From contig UYJD01000011.1 of assembly GCA_900618795.1 (NCBI GenBank), forward strand, positions 1,088,880 through 1,152,879: DNA of 64,000 nt, given 5' to 3'. The notes below the pieces were generated by a model. It saw only the letters and a program-made list of their open reading frames with translations. It searched no databases and was not told the origin of the DNA. This document shows, one piece after another, positions 54,225 to 64,000 of this stretch (positions within the stretch are counted from its first letter, which is position 1; the number at the start of each line of letters is the position of its first letter). The translations under genes and the position numbers were made by a program. The DNA is from Cyanodermella asteris (taxonomy: Eukaryota > Ascomycota > Lecanoromycetes > Ostropales > Stictidaceae).

Positions 54225-57200
54225 ATGGAGGACCAGAACAACCGGCCGCATCGTGACAAGAAGGAGAAGAAAGGTCACTCGGGCCCCAACCCCAAGGCCT
54301 TCGCATACTCAGCTCCTGGCAAGCTTGCGAAACAAGCCTCCCGCGCCCACGATGTCAAGGAAAAGAGACTTCACGTGCCCTTGGTGGACAGGCTACCTGA
54401 GGCTGCACCTCCACTGATATGCGCAGTAGTTGGGCCTCCAGGTGTCGGCAAAACAACCCTCATCAAATCTTTAATAAAGCGATATACCAAACATACCCTT
54501 TCCTCGCCCTCCGGGCCCCTCACCGTTGTCACCTCCAAGAGCAGGCGCATCACCTTCATAGAATGTCCAGCCGACTCTCTCGCCAGCATGATAGACACCA
54601 GCAAGGTGGCCGATATCGTCTTGCTCATGATAGATGGCAACTATGGCTTCGAGATGGAGACAATGGAGTTCTTGAACGTGCTCAGTGCGTCCGGTATGCC
54701 TGGGAACGTTTTCGGTATCTTGACTCATCTGGATCTTTTCAAGAAAGCAAGCGCATTGAAGGATGCGAAGAAGAGACTGAAACATAGATTCTGGCGAGAA
54801 TTATACCAAGGTGCAAAGCTATTCTATCTCTCCGGCATCATGAATGGAAGATACCCTGACCACGAAATCCACAATCTCAGTCGCTTTATCAGTGTCATGA
54901 AGAATCCGCGTCCGCTTGTCTGGCGAAACAGCCATCCGTACTGCCTGGCAGACCGCATGCTGGACTCCACCCCTCCCACTACCATCGAGGAGAACCCCAA
55001 ATGCGACAGAGCTGTCTCCTTGTACGGCTACATGCGCGGAACAAACTTCCCAGCAAACGGCGCCAGAGTACACATCCCGGGAGTTGGCGACCTATCGGTC
55101 TCTCACATCGAAGCATTGCCAGATCCTTGTCCAACTCCTTCAATGGAAAAGGCAGTGGCCGAAGCAACGGGCAAGACGAAGAGAAAGAGGCTGGGACAGA
55201 GTCAAAAGGTTCTGTATGCACCAATGTCAGATGTGGGAGGAGTCCTGGTTGACAAGGACGCCGTCTACATTGACATCAAGACTTCGACTTTTGACAATGA
55301 CGGGCCGAGGGAGCGAGGGCTGGGTGAACAGATGGTTGTTGACTTACAAGGCAATCGTCGCATACTGGGCGAGGCTACGGATGGACTACGGCTATTTGCC
55401 AATGGCGACCTGGCGAATGGTGCAGAAAACGACTCGGGCCGCAAACAAGCCCGACACGCGCGGATACTTGACGCTGACGACTCTGGAGACGAAGGAGTCA
55501 ACGAGGCAGATGGCCCCAGTGACGAGGAGGATGACGATAACGACGACTTTGTCGATGCTGGCTCATTGCCGTCGGCCCAGCTCGGGCGTGCATACCGAGA
55601 TCGTGGCAACCAACCAAAGAAGCCTCCGGATTCGAAGGACGTTGAGTTCGCAGACAGCGATGATGACTTGGGGTCTTTGTCTGATGTGTCGAACCAAGAG
55701 CTGGAAGACGCACCAAGCGACTACGAAGACGGGCTCGACAGTGAGGGTAGCGATGGACTTGACGACGAGGATTTTGACGGAGAAGATACTAGCGACCTGA
55801 GATGGAAAGAAAACCTTGAAGCCAATGCGAGGCGACGACATGGTGGACGGCGTCCATATCAAGCTGCCGATTTTGCGAAAATGCTGTATGACGATCGATT
55901 GACCCCTGCACAAGTAGTCAGAAAATGGCGAGGGGAAGCTATTTCGGAAGCTACCGAGACAGACGGCGCAGATGATGACGACTTCTTCAGAAAGACAAAG
56001 GACTCGAGCTCGTCAGCCGTCGTCGATGGCCATACTCTCCCTAGCTACGACTACGAAGCATTGGCAGAGAAATGGCAGAATCAGGAGAACATTGACAAGC
56101 TCAGCCAGCGTTTCACCAAAGTAACAATCTCGAAGTCGGGCAGACGAGCAGATGACGACGATGACGATGATGATGACGATGAACAAGAACTTGATGAAGG
56201 TGACGGCGAGTTTGAGGATCTTGAGGCCGACCGTGAGGATGCGAATGGCGAGGAGCAAGAAGATACCGCTGACGAACAGCCTGATCTCGAGGCCGAACGC
56301 GAGAAGAACGCTCGAAGGAAAGAGGAGCTAAAACTACGATTCGAAGAAGAGGACCGCGAAGGCTTTCTCAACGACAAGAGCAAAGCCCGCGCAGAGACAG
56401 GCGAAGATGCAAAATTTGGCGAAGATGAATGGTACGATGCCCAGAAGGCCAAGATTCAAAAGCAACTGGACATCAACCGCGTCGAATTCGAGTCAATGGA
56501 TGAGCTTTCGCGGAGACGAACCGAGGGATACAAGGCAGGCACGTACTGCAGGCTGGTCCTTGAAGATGTTCCGTACGAATTTGTGGCCAACTTCAACACC
56601 CGCTATCCTGTTGTCGTGGGAGGGCTAACGCCAACCGAGGAACGCTTTGGCTACGTGCAGGTGCGTATCAAGCGCCACAGGTGGCACAAGAAGATTTTGA
56701 AGACGAACGACCCGTTGATCTTCTCACTTGGCTGGCGCAGATTCCAGACAACCCTCCTCTATTCCATCTCCGATTCACGAACACGCAATCGCATGCTCAA
56801 ATACACTCCCGAGCACATGCACTGCTTCGGTACCTTCTGGGGACCCCTCATCGCTCCCAATACCGGCTTCTGCGCCGTACAGACGTTGGCAAACAAGACG
56901 CCCGGATTCCGGATAGCAGCAACCGGCGTTGTTCTCAACGTCGACGAAAGCGTAGAGATTGTCAAGAAACTCAAGCTCACCGGCTACCCTTACAAAGTCT
57001 TCCGAAACACGGCCTTCATTCGCGACATGTTCAGCAGCGCACTGGAAATCGCCAAGTTCGAGGGCGCATCAATACGGACAGTCTCTGGTGTCCGAGGTCA
57101 GATCAAGAAAGCCCTATCAAAGCCAGAGGGTCACTTCCGAGCGACCTTTGAGGACAAGATTTTGATGAGCGATATCGTGTTCCTCCGAGCATGGTACTCG

Positions 57201-57797
57201 ATAAAGCCGCACCGCTTCTACAACCCCGTCACCAACCTCCTCGACGCCCCAGCTCCTCCCATCGTCGACGGCGAAGCGACAGCAGACGCATCAAACCCCA
57301 GCTGGCAAGGCATGCGCCTTACCGGCGAAGTCCGCGCCTCCGAAAACATCCCGACCCCGAAGGAACGCGACTCGGCGTACCGTCCCATCGCCCGCGAAAC
57401 CCGCCACTTCAACCCCCTCCGCGTCCCCAAGCAACTCGCCGCCGACCTCCCCTTCAAGAGCCAAATCGCGCAAATGAAGCCCCAGAAGAAACAAACCTAC
57501 ATGCAGAAGCGTGCCGTCGTCGTCGGCGGGGAGGAAAAGAAGGCCCGGGCGCTCATGCACATGGTCAATGCGATCAGGCGCGATAAGGACGAGAAGAGGC
57601 AGAAGAAGAAGCAGGAGCAGAGGGCGGTCTATCAGAAGAAGGTTGCGGAGAATGCAGAGATGAGGGCGGCGAGGGAGAAGAGGGAGCGGGATGACTTTTG
57701 GAAGAGGGAGGGTAGGAAGAGGAAGGCTCAGGAGGATGCTGCTGCTGCGGGCGGTGGTGGGAAGAGGGGGAAGTGGTCGAAGAAGGCGGATAAATAG
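54225..57797 (+). CDS. BMS1: Ribosome biogenesis GTPase BMS1
   Basis: 1190 aa, one exon, from the ATG of [16 protein letters not shown] (yeast Bms1 is about 1183 aa). GTPase motifs are the P-loop GPPGVGKT (residues 70-77), [20 protein letters not shown] in the G3/switch area and [10 protein letters not shown] (G4, THLD). The AARP2-CN segment follows ([31 protein letters not shown]). A long acidic middle has a D10 run and [10 protein letters not shown]. The C-terminal RIBIOP_C/DUF663 domain carries [35 protein letters not shown] and [20 protein letters not shown], with a Lys/Arg/Glu-rich helix at the end. Bms1 works with Rcl1 in the nucleolar SSU processome for 40S maturation. All expected blocks are intact. 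Confidence 0.97.
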   Translation: MEDQNNRPHRDKKEKKGHSGPNPKAFAYSAPGKLAKQASRAHDVKEKRLHVPLVDRLPEAAPPLICAVVGPPGVGKTTLIKSLIKRYTKHTLSSPSGPLTVVTSKSRRITFIECPADSLASMIDTSKVADIVLLMIDGNYGFEMETMEFLNVLSASGMPGNVFGILTHLDLFKKASALKDAKKRLKHRFWRELYQGAKLFYLSGIMNGRYPDHEIHNLSRFISVMKNPRPLVWRNSHPYCLADRMLDSTPPTTIEENPKCDRAVSLYGYMRGTNFPANGARVHIPGVGDLSVSHIEALPDPCPTPSMEKAVAEATGKTKRKRLGQSQKVLYAPMSDVGGVLVDKDAVYIDIKTSTFDNDGPRERGLGEQMVVDLQGNRRILGEATDGLRLFANGDLANGAENDSGRKQARHARILDADDSGDEGVNEADGPSDEEDDDNDDFVDAGSLPSAQLGRAYRDRGNQPKKPPDSKDVEFADSDDDLGSLSDVSNQELEDAPSDYEDGLDSEGSDGLDDEDFDGEDTSDLRWKENLEANARRRHGGRRPYQAADFAKMLYDDRLTPAQVVRKWRGEAISEATETDGADDDDFFRKTKDSSSSAVVDGHTLPSYDYEALAEKWQNQENIDKLSQRFTKVTISKSGRRADDDDDDDDDDEQELDEGDGEFEDLEADREDANGEEQEDTADEQPDLEAEREKNARRKEELKLRFEEEDREGFLNDKSKARAETGEDAKFGEDEWYDAQKAKIQKQLDINRVEFESMDELSRRRTEGYKAGTYCRLVLEDVPYEFVANFNTRYPVVVGGLTPTEERFGYVQVRIKRHRWHKKILKTNDPLIFSLGWRRFQTTLLYSISDSRTRNRMLKYTPEHMHCFGTFWGPLIAPNTGFCAVQTLANKTPGFRIAATGVVLNVDESVEIVKKLKLTGYPYKVFRNTAFIRDMFSSALEIAKFEGASIRTVSGVRGQIKKALSKPEGHFRATFEDKILMSDIVFLRAWYSIKPHRFYNPVTNLLDAPAPPIVDGEATADASNPSWQGMRLTGEVRASENIPTPKERDSAYRPIARETRHFNPLRVPKQLAADLPFKSQIAQMKPQKKQTYMQKRAVVVGGEEKKARALMHMVNAIRRDKDEKRQKKKQEQRAVYQKKVAENAEMRAAREKRERDDFWKREGRKRKAQEDAAAAGGGGKRGKWSKKADK

Positions 57798-59809
57798 GTA
57801 CATGCTCGCTGGAAGCCTTCAAAATTTGCGAATCATTCATGTGCATGGCATAGACTGCCTCGTTGGGACGTAGGAAATGTACCTCTCGATCAGATTCCAC
57901 CCGTTTGTTGAGACTCTTTCAGATTAGCCGTCAGTGATCGTGCGTGTAATGTGTACAGTCAAGCTACTGTAGATCAAAAACATAATATACACCATCATCA
58001 ATCTCCAGCCATGGAATAGAAACTTTTCCTAATCGAACAAGCCTACTTTCCCGACTTCTCCCTCTCCGACTTCTGCGACTTCTTCATAGCCCCTGCTGCG
58101 CCCGCCTCTGGCCTCGCCGCCCGGATCCACGGGATTCTCCAACTTCACGTTCGCGGCCATCGACGAGGAGTGTCTGGGCTACGACTCCGAACTCGACATC
58201 ATCAAGATCTGTACGGGCGCGCCGGACGAGGATGACGACGATTTGGGCGGGTTGATGCGGCCAGAGGGGAACCGAGGGTGGTGCCGGGAAGCGGTTGGAA
58301 GCCAGAGTCTCCCGGCGGCGTGTCTGAGGAGCACGATGACGTACCGTCGAGAGGGCGATGGAAGGATTGTGAAGGATTTGGAGACGATGGTGACTACGTT
58401 TACGGAGTTTGTCCGAGGAGAAGGAGATAAGCGCGGTCGTGCGGCCGTCGCCGTTGTTGCAGCCTACGGTTGAGGAGGTGTAGGGAGGTCAAGTGGCTTG
58501 GGTTGGCGACGAAAATGAGGCAGAGGCGGGAGGAGAAGGAGAAGACTTGATGTGGTCTGATTGATATCTCTTGTGTCTTGGACAATCTTCATTCCTGGGA
58601 CGCTTCTAGGCTCTCTGGCTGTTTTTTGTCGTTTCGTGCTCGCGTACTTGTTTTGGCATGATCACTGCTTGCATCTGATTTAAGCCGCATGTTTGAATTT
58701 AAGCTTATACGGGACATGGTTGACGCTGTGCTGCTTTGACGAATGATTTCATGTCATGCTAGCCATCGTCTGAAAGTTGGCGTGAAGCACTCTATAAACC
58801 CACGGCGGACAAGTTTCGGTTCAAAGATGTCGACATCAATTATAGCCGGCGATGGTTTTTTTTCCGAACTCAAAATATAGAGAATCCGCCAATTTCTCCA
58901 ATCCAAGAGGCAGGCCTCCTCCCATGGCCCTAATGAGAAGTTCACTCAGTCATCGCTGCATCGCTGACAGGGCCTGTGTACAGAGCACATCTTCCAGATC
59001 GTTCCCCTCGTGCTACTCTGCGGCTGAGGAAGCTTGTGCAGCCTGCATGTTGGCCACTCTACTCTGAACGCCGCGGCTATCACGTTACATCCTGAAGTAG
59101 ACTTCCACCCCGTCTGTCTTCGAAACATCACCAAGTCGATTCGAATTCATGCCCTGAATCGACCTCCGATATAACAGGCCAGACGCATCTTGGTTCTACA
59201 GACTCCTCTCCGAATGTCTTAGAGCCCTATGCGTTCTCCGAGGTACAACACGCGAGAATATGCGCCTCAACGTAAGTGTTTGCCGATCTTCAGGACTCCA
59301 TCTCTGCGTCTCAGCCAATGCCGTTCGCCCGCTCGTGGGCGGGACGGCAAGACAGTTCCGTCTTTACACTTTCTTCGAATTGTTTCTCACCCTGCGTCCT
59401 GGCGCAAAGCAATATCCGCCTACGCGGAGAGCCTTACTGTTCGTCTGTCTTGCCGAAGTGAAGTTTCTGCGACGGTAAGTGGACGGAATTGACATGTTTA
59501 GCGTCGCAGAGCGTATCAGCTTGATGAAACACCGCCTCAAAAGAAAAGCAGAAGCTACCACGCATGGCATGCTACCCTAATAAGCTTTATGCAAGACCCG
59601 GACCGCGTCTTTGCTTCCCCTGCTAGTATAAGATCAACGTTCGTTCCCCGTCGCGGACTCTGTGATTCACCGTTTCCACAATTCATCTCTTTCAAACTTG
59701 CACTCCCATCACTGTACAAATCACCACCCACAGTCTCTTCATCCCAGCCTTACATTTCCCAACACCACAACCCACCCACCCCTAATTCTTCCAAGACACC
59801 ACCCCCAAA
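57798..59809. other. Intergenic with one unsupported open frame
   Basis: A plus-strand frame, open about 58092-58473, contains coding-like text (FTFAAIDEECLGYDSELDII, TGAPDEDDDDLGGLM). It has no start near its head and no recognised domain, so it may be a lone exon or a relic. A TATA-like TATAAG near 59626 and CA/CT-rich DNA from 59690 to 59805 form the likely promoter and leader of the Ala-rich gene downstream. Confidence 0.35.
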
Positions 59810-60340
59810 ATGAAGTTCCAGCTCCTCACCCTCCTCACCCTCTCCACCTGCGCCCTCTCCCAAGCAACCATCGCAGACGGCATCCCCTCCTCCGCCGCCT
59901 CCGCCGCCGCCGCCCTCGGCGCCCTCGGATCCGACACGGCCCTTCAAGCCGCCGCCGCCTCCATCGCCACCAACCCGGCCTTCACCTCCGCCGTCGGCGC
60001 CCTGGCCACCGCCACCGACAGCGCCGCGCAGGCCGCCGCCGAGTCCGCGCTCGAGGGCTTGGTCACCGGATCCGCCATTGCGGCCCTGTCGAGCGCTGTC
60101 GGCGCCGTCGCGGGTGCTTCCACCAGTGCTGCCGGCAGCGGTGCTGCTGCCAGCGGTGCTTCCAGTGGTGCTTCCAGCGGTGCTTCCAGCGGTGCTTCCA
60201 GCGGTGCTTCCAGCGGTGCTTCCAGCGGTGCTACCAGCGGTGCTGCGGCGGCGAGCCCGACGAAGAATGCTGCGGTCGATGTCGGTGTTAGTGGAGGACT
60301 TGTGGGGGCTGCGGTTGCGGCTGTTGCGTTTGTGCTGTGA
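59810..60340 (+). CDS. Small Ala/Ser-rich GPI-anchored-type surface protein
   Basis: 176 aa, one exon, from an ATG. MKFQLLTLLTLSTCALSQAT is a good signal peptide (cut near LSQ/A). The mature part is almost all Ala, Ser, Gly and Thr. The first 85 residues form an amphipathic helical-looking stretch (SSAASAAAALGALGSDTALQ). A GASS tetrapeptide array follows, then a C-terminal hydrophobic tail (VSGGLVGAAVAAVAFVL) preceded by small residues (SPTKNAAVD), as expected for a GPI-attachment signal. It is likely a cell-wall or plasma-membrane surface protein; many such proteins are variable in repeat number. The very high C/G codon bias matches its Ala/Ser content. Confidence 0.85.
   Translation: MKFQLLTLLTLSTCALSQATIADGIPSSAASAAAALGALGSDTALQAAAASIATNPAFTSAVGALATATDSAAQAAAESALEGLVTGSAIAALSSAVGAVAGASTSAAGSGAAASGASSGASSGASSGASSGASSGASSGATSGAAAASPTKNAAVDVGVSGGLVGAAVAAVAFVL
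60155..60238 (+). repeat. 12-bp coding minisatellite (GGTGCTTCCAGC), 7 units
   Basis: Six GASS units and one GATS unit inside the Ala/Ser-rich surface protein gene. The units are nearly identical at the DNA level (first one ends AGT, last one has ACC), which points to recent slippage or unequal exchange. Confidence 0.9.
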
Positions 60341-60600
60341 GCGTGTGCGGTAGGGGTGGGAAAAAAAGGAGGTCCAATGACAAAGGGAACAGGAAGGACC
60401 CGTGTATCTTGAAGCTTCGATTCTGGTATGATAGCAAGGAGTTTTTCCTGATGAGGATTGGTTGTCGTTCGGGGAATTCGGCTTTTGAAACGAGGTTTTG
60501 AAAAAGGGAGCTGATGTGGTTGCTGTAAATATTACGGTCGTTTTGTAATATACCCCCGGATTATGGAACCGAAATTGTTTTTTCTTGTTCTTGTGGAACA

Positions 60601-60768
60601 ATGCAATTAGAGGTCGGCAGGTACTCTAGTAAGTACGCAAGCGAGTACCTAAGCAAGTGCCTGAGCACGTTCCCGACCGACTGCCTGAGCAAGCAATTAA
60701 GCAGATACCTCAAAAAGCACCCAAGCGAACACCAAAGCTACTACCTGAGCGACTACCTTGAGAAATGA
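60601..60768 (+). repeat. Degenerate 12-bp tandem array with a 55-codon open frame
   Basis: Exactly twelve 12-bp units (60622-60765) resemble TACCTRAGCRAG. An ATG at 60601 opens a frame that reads MQLEVGR, then tetrapeptides of the form [YCH]-[LPA]-S-[KED] (YASE, YLSK, CLST, CLSK, YLSD), and ends YLEK with a TGA. A 12-bp period is a multiple of three, so an open frame through it is only weak evidence for coding. It lies 260 bases after the surface-protein gene. No function assigned. Confidence 0.6.
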
Positions 60769-61081
60769 TGTGCTGGCGCCAGTAGGTGCCTCTGTATTCC
60801 TGACATCGCGAGGGCCAGTACAGCCAGCCTGCACAATTACGAACAAACATGCGTATCGACCATGGCAACAGGACCTCGTCGAACAAAAGATGATAGCAGT
60901 AACTGCGTCGATTGTTTCTCAATACTGGGTCTTTTATTCACTATTAAGCCAGTAACGTGACAATGAATAATGTTATCCCCAAAATGAGACGTACATTCTC
61001 TTCTTCCCCTCTTCTTCTTCTCTTTATCGAAGTCGCCATCACCCTTTTCCATCTCAATTTCGAATTCCGAATTTTCGAATC
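60769..61081. other. Intergenic
   Basis: No gene seen between the 12-bp array and the 3' end of member E. Confidence 0.4.
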
Positions 61082-62155
61082 TCAAAGCTCGTCCATCGAA
61101 AGCGGGAATCCAACCAACTTCATACTCCCCCTCACACACAAACACCTCGACCTGCCGCGACACGTAAAAGTATCCCACGCCGTCACCCACCCGGGAATCT
61201 TGCCCTCGTCGACCTCGAAAGCCCTCGCAATCTGCTCCTCCGTCCGCGGATCGCCGAACATCATCTTGAACAGCCTCAGGACCGTGCACCGCGGGATCAG
61301 GTTCCGGTTCGCGCGGGCAAACCCCCAGAACCGGTCGTACGCGAGGGCGCGGAAGAACCGGTCGATCTGGTGGATCTTTGTCGGGTACACGTCGATAAGG
61401 CGGGTCGAGCCCCTCATGGGAATCGGGCCGCGGTTGCGATGGTCCCAGGCTTCCTCGTCGCTGGTGTAAGGCCTCGCGTTCTTCGGCTGCGAGTTGGGGA
61501 CGACTTGGCAACTGTCTTCGATCGCGAGCTGGATGATGCGGAGGACGAGCTCTTGCGGCAGCGCCATGACGTCGAAACGTCGCGGTTCAACATGTTGATG
61601 CTTTTCCTTCTTCTTCTTCTTTCCCGGGAACGGGCGCGGCCTTCGGTACATCGGTCCGTGGACGAGCTCATCCTTCTCGTTATGAATCTTCGGCACGAGC
61701 TGATCGCGCGTCCCGTGAACCGCATGGCGCAAGAGCTCACGATACTCGGACATTTTGAGCTGCAGCTCGCCGGCATCGAACCCCGACACGGGGGCTCCGA
61801 AGAATCCGGGCACGTTTCCAAACGTTCCGGTCAAGGTGTACAGCCTCTCCCCCTTGTGCGTCTGCCACAGGTCGGCGAATTTCTCGCCTCGGAGGCAATT
61901 TTTGGCAGCCCACAAGCGATCGACATGTGTCTTTTTGCAGAAAAAGCCGTGCAGGATGCGCAGCTCGTTGCCGTATTTCTCACGCGTAATCTACACGTTG
62001 ATGATTATCGCCCGGGTCCACTTGCGGTCATCGCAGATGTTTCTGAAAATGATGCTGCCCCGGCCTGGGGGGCCGACCCAAGTGTCGGTACGGACGAATG
62101 CACGAGTAAGCCGCATTCTCGGCGCTTCATCGGCGAGCGGGCGTAATTCCACCAT
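61082..62155 (-). CDS. F-box-like/Trp-Cys-tail family protein, member E, with one in-frame stop
   Basis: A frame opened by the ATG at 62155 (MVELRPLADEAPRMRLTRAF) reads 54 codons to a TAG at 61993-61991, then continues in the same frame for 303 residues to the end. Text on both sides looks coding (GSIIFRNICDDRKW before; ITREKYGNELRILHGFFCKK after). A Lys-rich PGKKKKKEKHQH precedes the F-box-like helix MALPQELVLRIIQLAIEDS. RFFRALAYDRFWGFARANRN, LIPRCTVLRLFKMMFGDPRT, AWDTFTCRGRSRCLCVRG and LVGFPLSMDEL follow. GTGTAG at the stop could be a splice acceptor, but no convincing donor pairs with it. So this is either a spliced gene whose 5' exon is uncertain or a gene with a single premature stop. 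Confidence 0.65.
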
Positions 62156-62883
62156 AGCGAGAGCCAGATTTCCAGTGAGTTTTTGCCAGGCGGCTGGATG
62201 CTGTTGTGATCGCTACCCCGTCTCTCCGCTGCCGGCTCGATGACGGTAAAAGCTCAAGGCAAGAGAGGAGGTTCGATACACTCGAGCGGGCACAGAGTTA
62301 GATGATCGGACTTACACCAACCCAAATTGACCGAGAGGAGGCCCCTCGAGCTGTCTCGAATGTGTGTGTGACTGTCCAGCAGGAGAAGCTGGAAGTAGTC
62401 CGATGTGAGTCTGGCTGGAAGATTGCGCGACGCGCCAGAGGTATAGGTCCCCTCCTTCGACACCCCATGTCTGTGCGCAAGGTCAGTGTCAGTATCTTTT
62501 CGTGGTAGCGACAGAATCAGACGCGTAAGTCGCGTCGCCCAATGCCAGACTCCGCAGTTTCGCATGGATCGGATTGGCATATCTGCGGGGACTTTCACGG
62601 TTCCACGGTTCCAGGATAGACCCACACATACGCAGGCGTAGTAACTTGCACGCACCAGACTTAAAGCCTCACGTATATGCCACCACTTCGGCACGCTCCT
62701 TCGTGATTGTTGTAAGATTAGACAGCTCCACTTCAAGTCAAGTTGTAAGATGTCCTGCGATGGGTCCAAGACATGGGTGATTTGGAGTGAACAAAAGGAA
62801 CAGAATGCATTCGTCTGGGCCAATTCCATCTATTTACAGTACATGCAAGCTCTGGATCGCCCGCTGCGGTCCTGGTCCCGATT
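62156..62883. other. Intergenic, no gene recognised
   Basis: Upstream of member E and downstream of the small mitochondrial-type gene. The one longer minus-strand frame (about 62254-62829) has no domain and unconvincing composition. Confidence 0.4.
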
Positions 62884-63497
62884 CTAGTAGCCGTCCTTGC
62901 CCCACTTGTTGTACTGGTCGTGCAGGCTCTGCCAGATTGTTAGCTCTTAGTCGACCAGCTCTCGGAACATCACACACCTTGGGCAGGTTGACGTTAGGGA
63001 CGATGACGGTGTTCAACGCGCTGGGAGCATCCTTGGCGGCCTTGGAGGTGTCACCGCCAGGGTGGTACTGGTATTTCGAGTCTGCGCTGCCGGCGTCGTT
63101 CTGCCATGGCATGGAACCCTCCTTCATGGAGACCTTGGACTCTGATGAGGAAGATGTAGGCTTGCGGGCTGTATGGAATTAGTCTCTGTTCATTGTACCA
63201 CCTTCTCTTTACCAAATAGCGTACCGAAATACCAGCCAGCCAGGCCGAATGCACCAGACATGATCGCAAGCAAGATCTGTCCACCAGTCAGCCACGCTTC
63301 GGCTCTGTCGCAACGCATCCACTCACGTAGAGCTCAGGATCCTTCTTTGCGCCCTTCTGCAGGACTCCGCTCTGCTTCTCGGCGTCGACGGCGTTGGAGG
63401 GCGAGGAGGAGGAGGCATATGTTCTGATGGCAGCCGGGCGCATATAGACGCTGCGGAGGCCCGCCTGGCCGAGCGCTCGGGTTCGGAGGGCGTTCAT
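62884..63497 (-). CDS. Small fungal mitochondrial-type membrane protein
   Basis: Four exons: 63497-63327, 63276-63225, 63168-62978 and 62928-62884; 152 aa; introns 50, 56 and 49 nt, all GT..AG and frame-preserving. The N-terminus MNALRTRALGQAGLRSVYMR is Arg-rich, amphipathic and without acidic residues, as in mitochondrial presequences. A single membrane segment (ILLAIMSGAFGLAGWYF) follows, then a hydrophilic tail with KYQYHPGGD, KDAPSALNTVIVPNVNLPK and LHDQYNKWGKDGY at the end. This layout is widespread in filamentous ascomycetes and suggests an inner-membrane protein with the tail exposed, possibly a small respiratory-complex or assembly subunit. I cannot name it. Confidence 0.85.
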
Positions 63498-64000
63498 GGT
63501 GGCGGTAGAGGGGAGAATCGAGGAAGTTGAGCTAGTGTTGTGATGAGGGCTCGCAATTGATGTTCAAACGAGCTAGAAAGTCACGACTGGTGGTGAGCAG
63601 AGAAGCTTTGGCCGAGTGAACGTCAAGTCTTGGCAGCCGGAACGTCACCGGCTGATTCTCCGCTGGAGGCTTGGCGCTTCTTCCGTCCTGCGATGCTCAT
63701 TTTGCAATAATGAGCCGAATGTGAGGAGTCGCTCTGTTTCCCTGCTGTGCTCGCCAACTCGCCGCGTCCAGGCCTCAACGGCATCAAACGACTCTCATCT
63801 GGTGTCGCAGCAGCATCGGCCTCACCGGCAGGCACAGCATCCGCTCCTTTACCGCAAACTGCCACCGTCACTCGTGCAGACACCCCTTACGCGACCGGCA
63901 GACCGGGCTGAAGAGGAGGTCTCCAATACCTAGGTGCTGAATCAGAAACGTCGTCGCCCGAGACACGACACCCGTATAGCCCAATCTGGTCTCGGAGGCG
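63498..64000. other. Right edge, upstream of the mitochondrial-type gene
   Basis: Promoter side of the small mitochondrial-type gene. Short frames on both strands (for example MSIAGRKKRQASSGESAGDV on the minus strand) could belong to a gene extending beyond the window, but nothing is supported. Confidence 0.35.

Noticed and set aside
56013-56452. Poly-Ser and poly-Ile/Val frames antisense to BMS1
   Set aside because: They are shadows of the BMS1 poly-Asp/Glu tract read on the other strand.
59750-60601. 283-codon minus-strand frame opposite the Ala/Ser-rich gene, full of Ala-Gly-Ser-Thr repeats
   Set aside because: It is the antisense reading of the GASS repeat and GC-rich codons. The plus strand has a signal peptide, ATG and GPI tail.
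62254-62829. 191-codon minus-strand frame between member E and the mitochondrial-type gene
   Set aside because: No family similarity, mixed composition and no supporting splice or promoter signals.

Overview
The window looks like chromosomal DNA of a filamentous ascomycete (Pezizomycotina, probably Dothideomycetes; the class is an inference). The reasons are short GT-AG introns of about 48-114 nt with CTNAC/CTGAC-type branch sites, fungal-specific families (DUF6594, HET-like, DUF3336 patatin, Zn2Cys6, AreB-type GATA factor, UvsD/Rad26) and intron-bearing nuclear tRNA genes. Genes lie on both strands with no operon logic. There is one 25-base assembly gap (2121-2145).

Layout. 0.7-2.4 kb: a broken secreted S33 hydrolase gene. 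2.9-4.2 kb: M20 amidohydrolase. 4.3-6.8 kb: two divergent small paralogues sharing an unrecognised C-terminal module. 7.6-9.4 kb: a DUF3336/patatin protein that appears to lack both catalytic residues. 10.1-11.2 kb: SDR oxidoreductase. 11.7-16.2 kb: three minus-strand genes, two F-box-like family members (A, B) and a HET-like gene. 18.6-20.4 kb: AreB-like GATA factor. 22.3-24.2 kb: Zn2Cys6 factor. 24.7-25.5 kb: a protein with RNA polymerase II CTD-like heptads. 26.4-29.1 kb: two more F-box-like members (C, D). 30.1-31.5 kb: secreted Cys-containing protein. 32.1 kb: tRNA-Glu. 33.0-34.5 kb: CDP-diacylglycerol synthase. 35.5-36.5 kb: DUF6594 membrane protein. 36.8-39.3 kb: two uncharacterised genes. 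39.8-42.1 kb: UvsD/Rad26 (ATRIP) checkpoint protein. 42.2-43.3 kb: two gene relics. 44.6-45.8 kb: extracellular-type Thr/Val-rich protein. 46.1 kb: tRNA-Trp. 46.2-49.4 kb: gene-poor, with decayed coding traces. 49.4-53.4 kb: large disordered basic/acidic protein. 54.2-57.8 kb: BMS1. 59.8-60.8 kb: Ala-rich surface protein and two 12-bp repeat arrays. 61.1-62.2 kb: fifth F-box-like member (E). 62.9-63.5 kb: small mitochondrial-type protein.

Core housekeeping genes (CDS1, BMS1, UvsD, tRNAs, the mitochondrial-type protein) are interleaved with fast-evolving accessory genes. The strongest candidate for something undescribed is the five-member family A-E. Each has a variable N-terminus, an LPxEL F-box-like helix, an aromatic-basic middle (RFWKKF type) and a tryptophan/cysteine tail (W..WDxFDxNxDxRCxC...GFP). 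Two members carry a single in-frame stop inside otherwise well-preserved frames, and two sit beside a HET-like gene.
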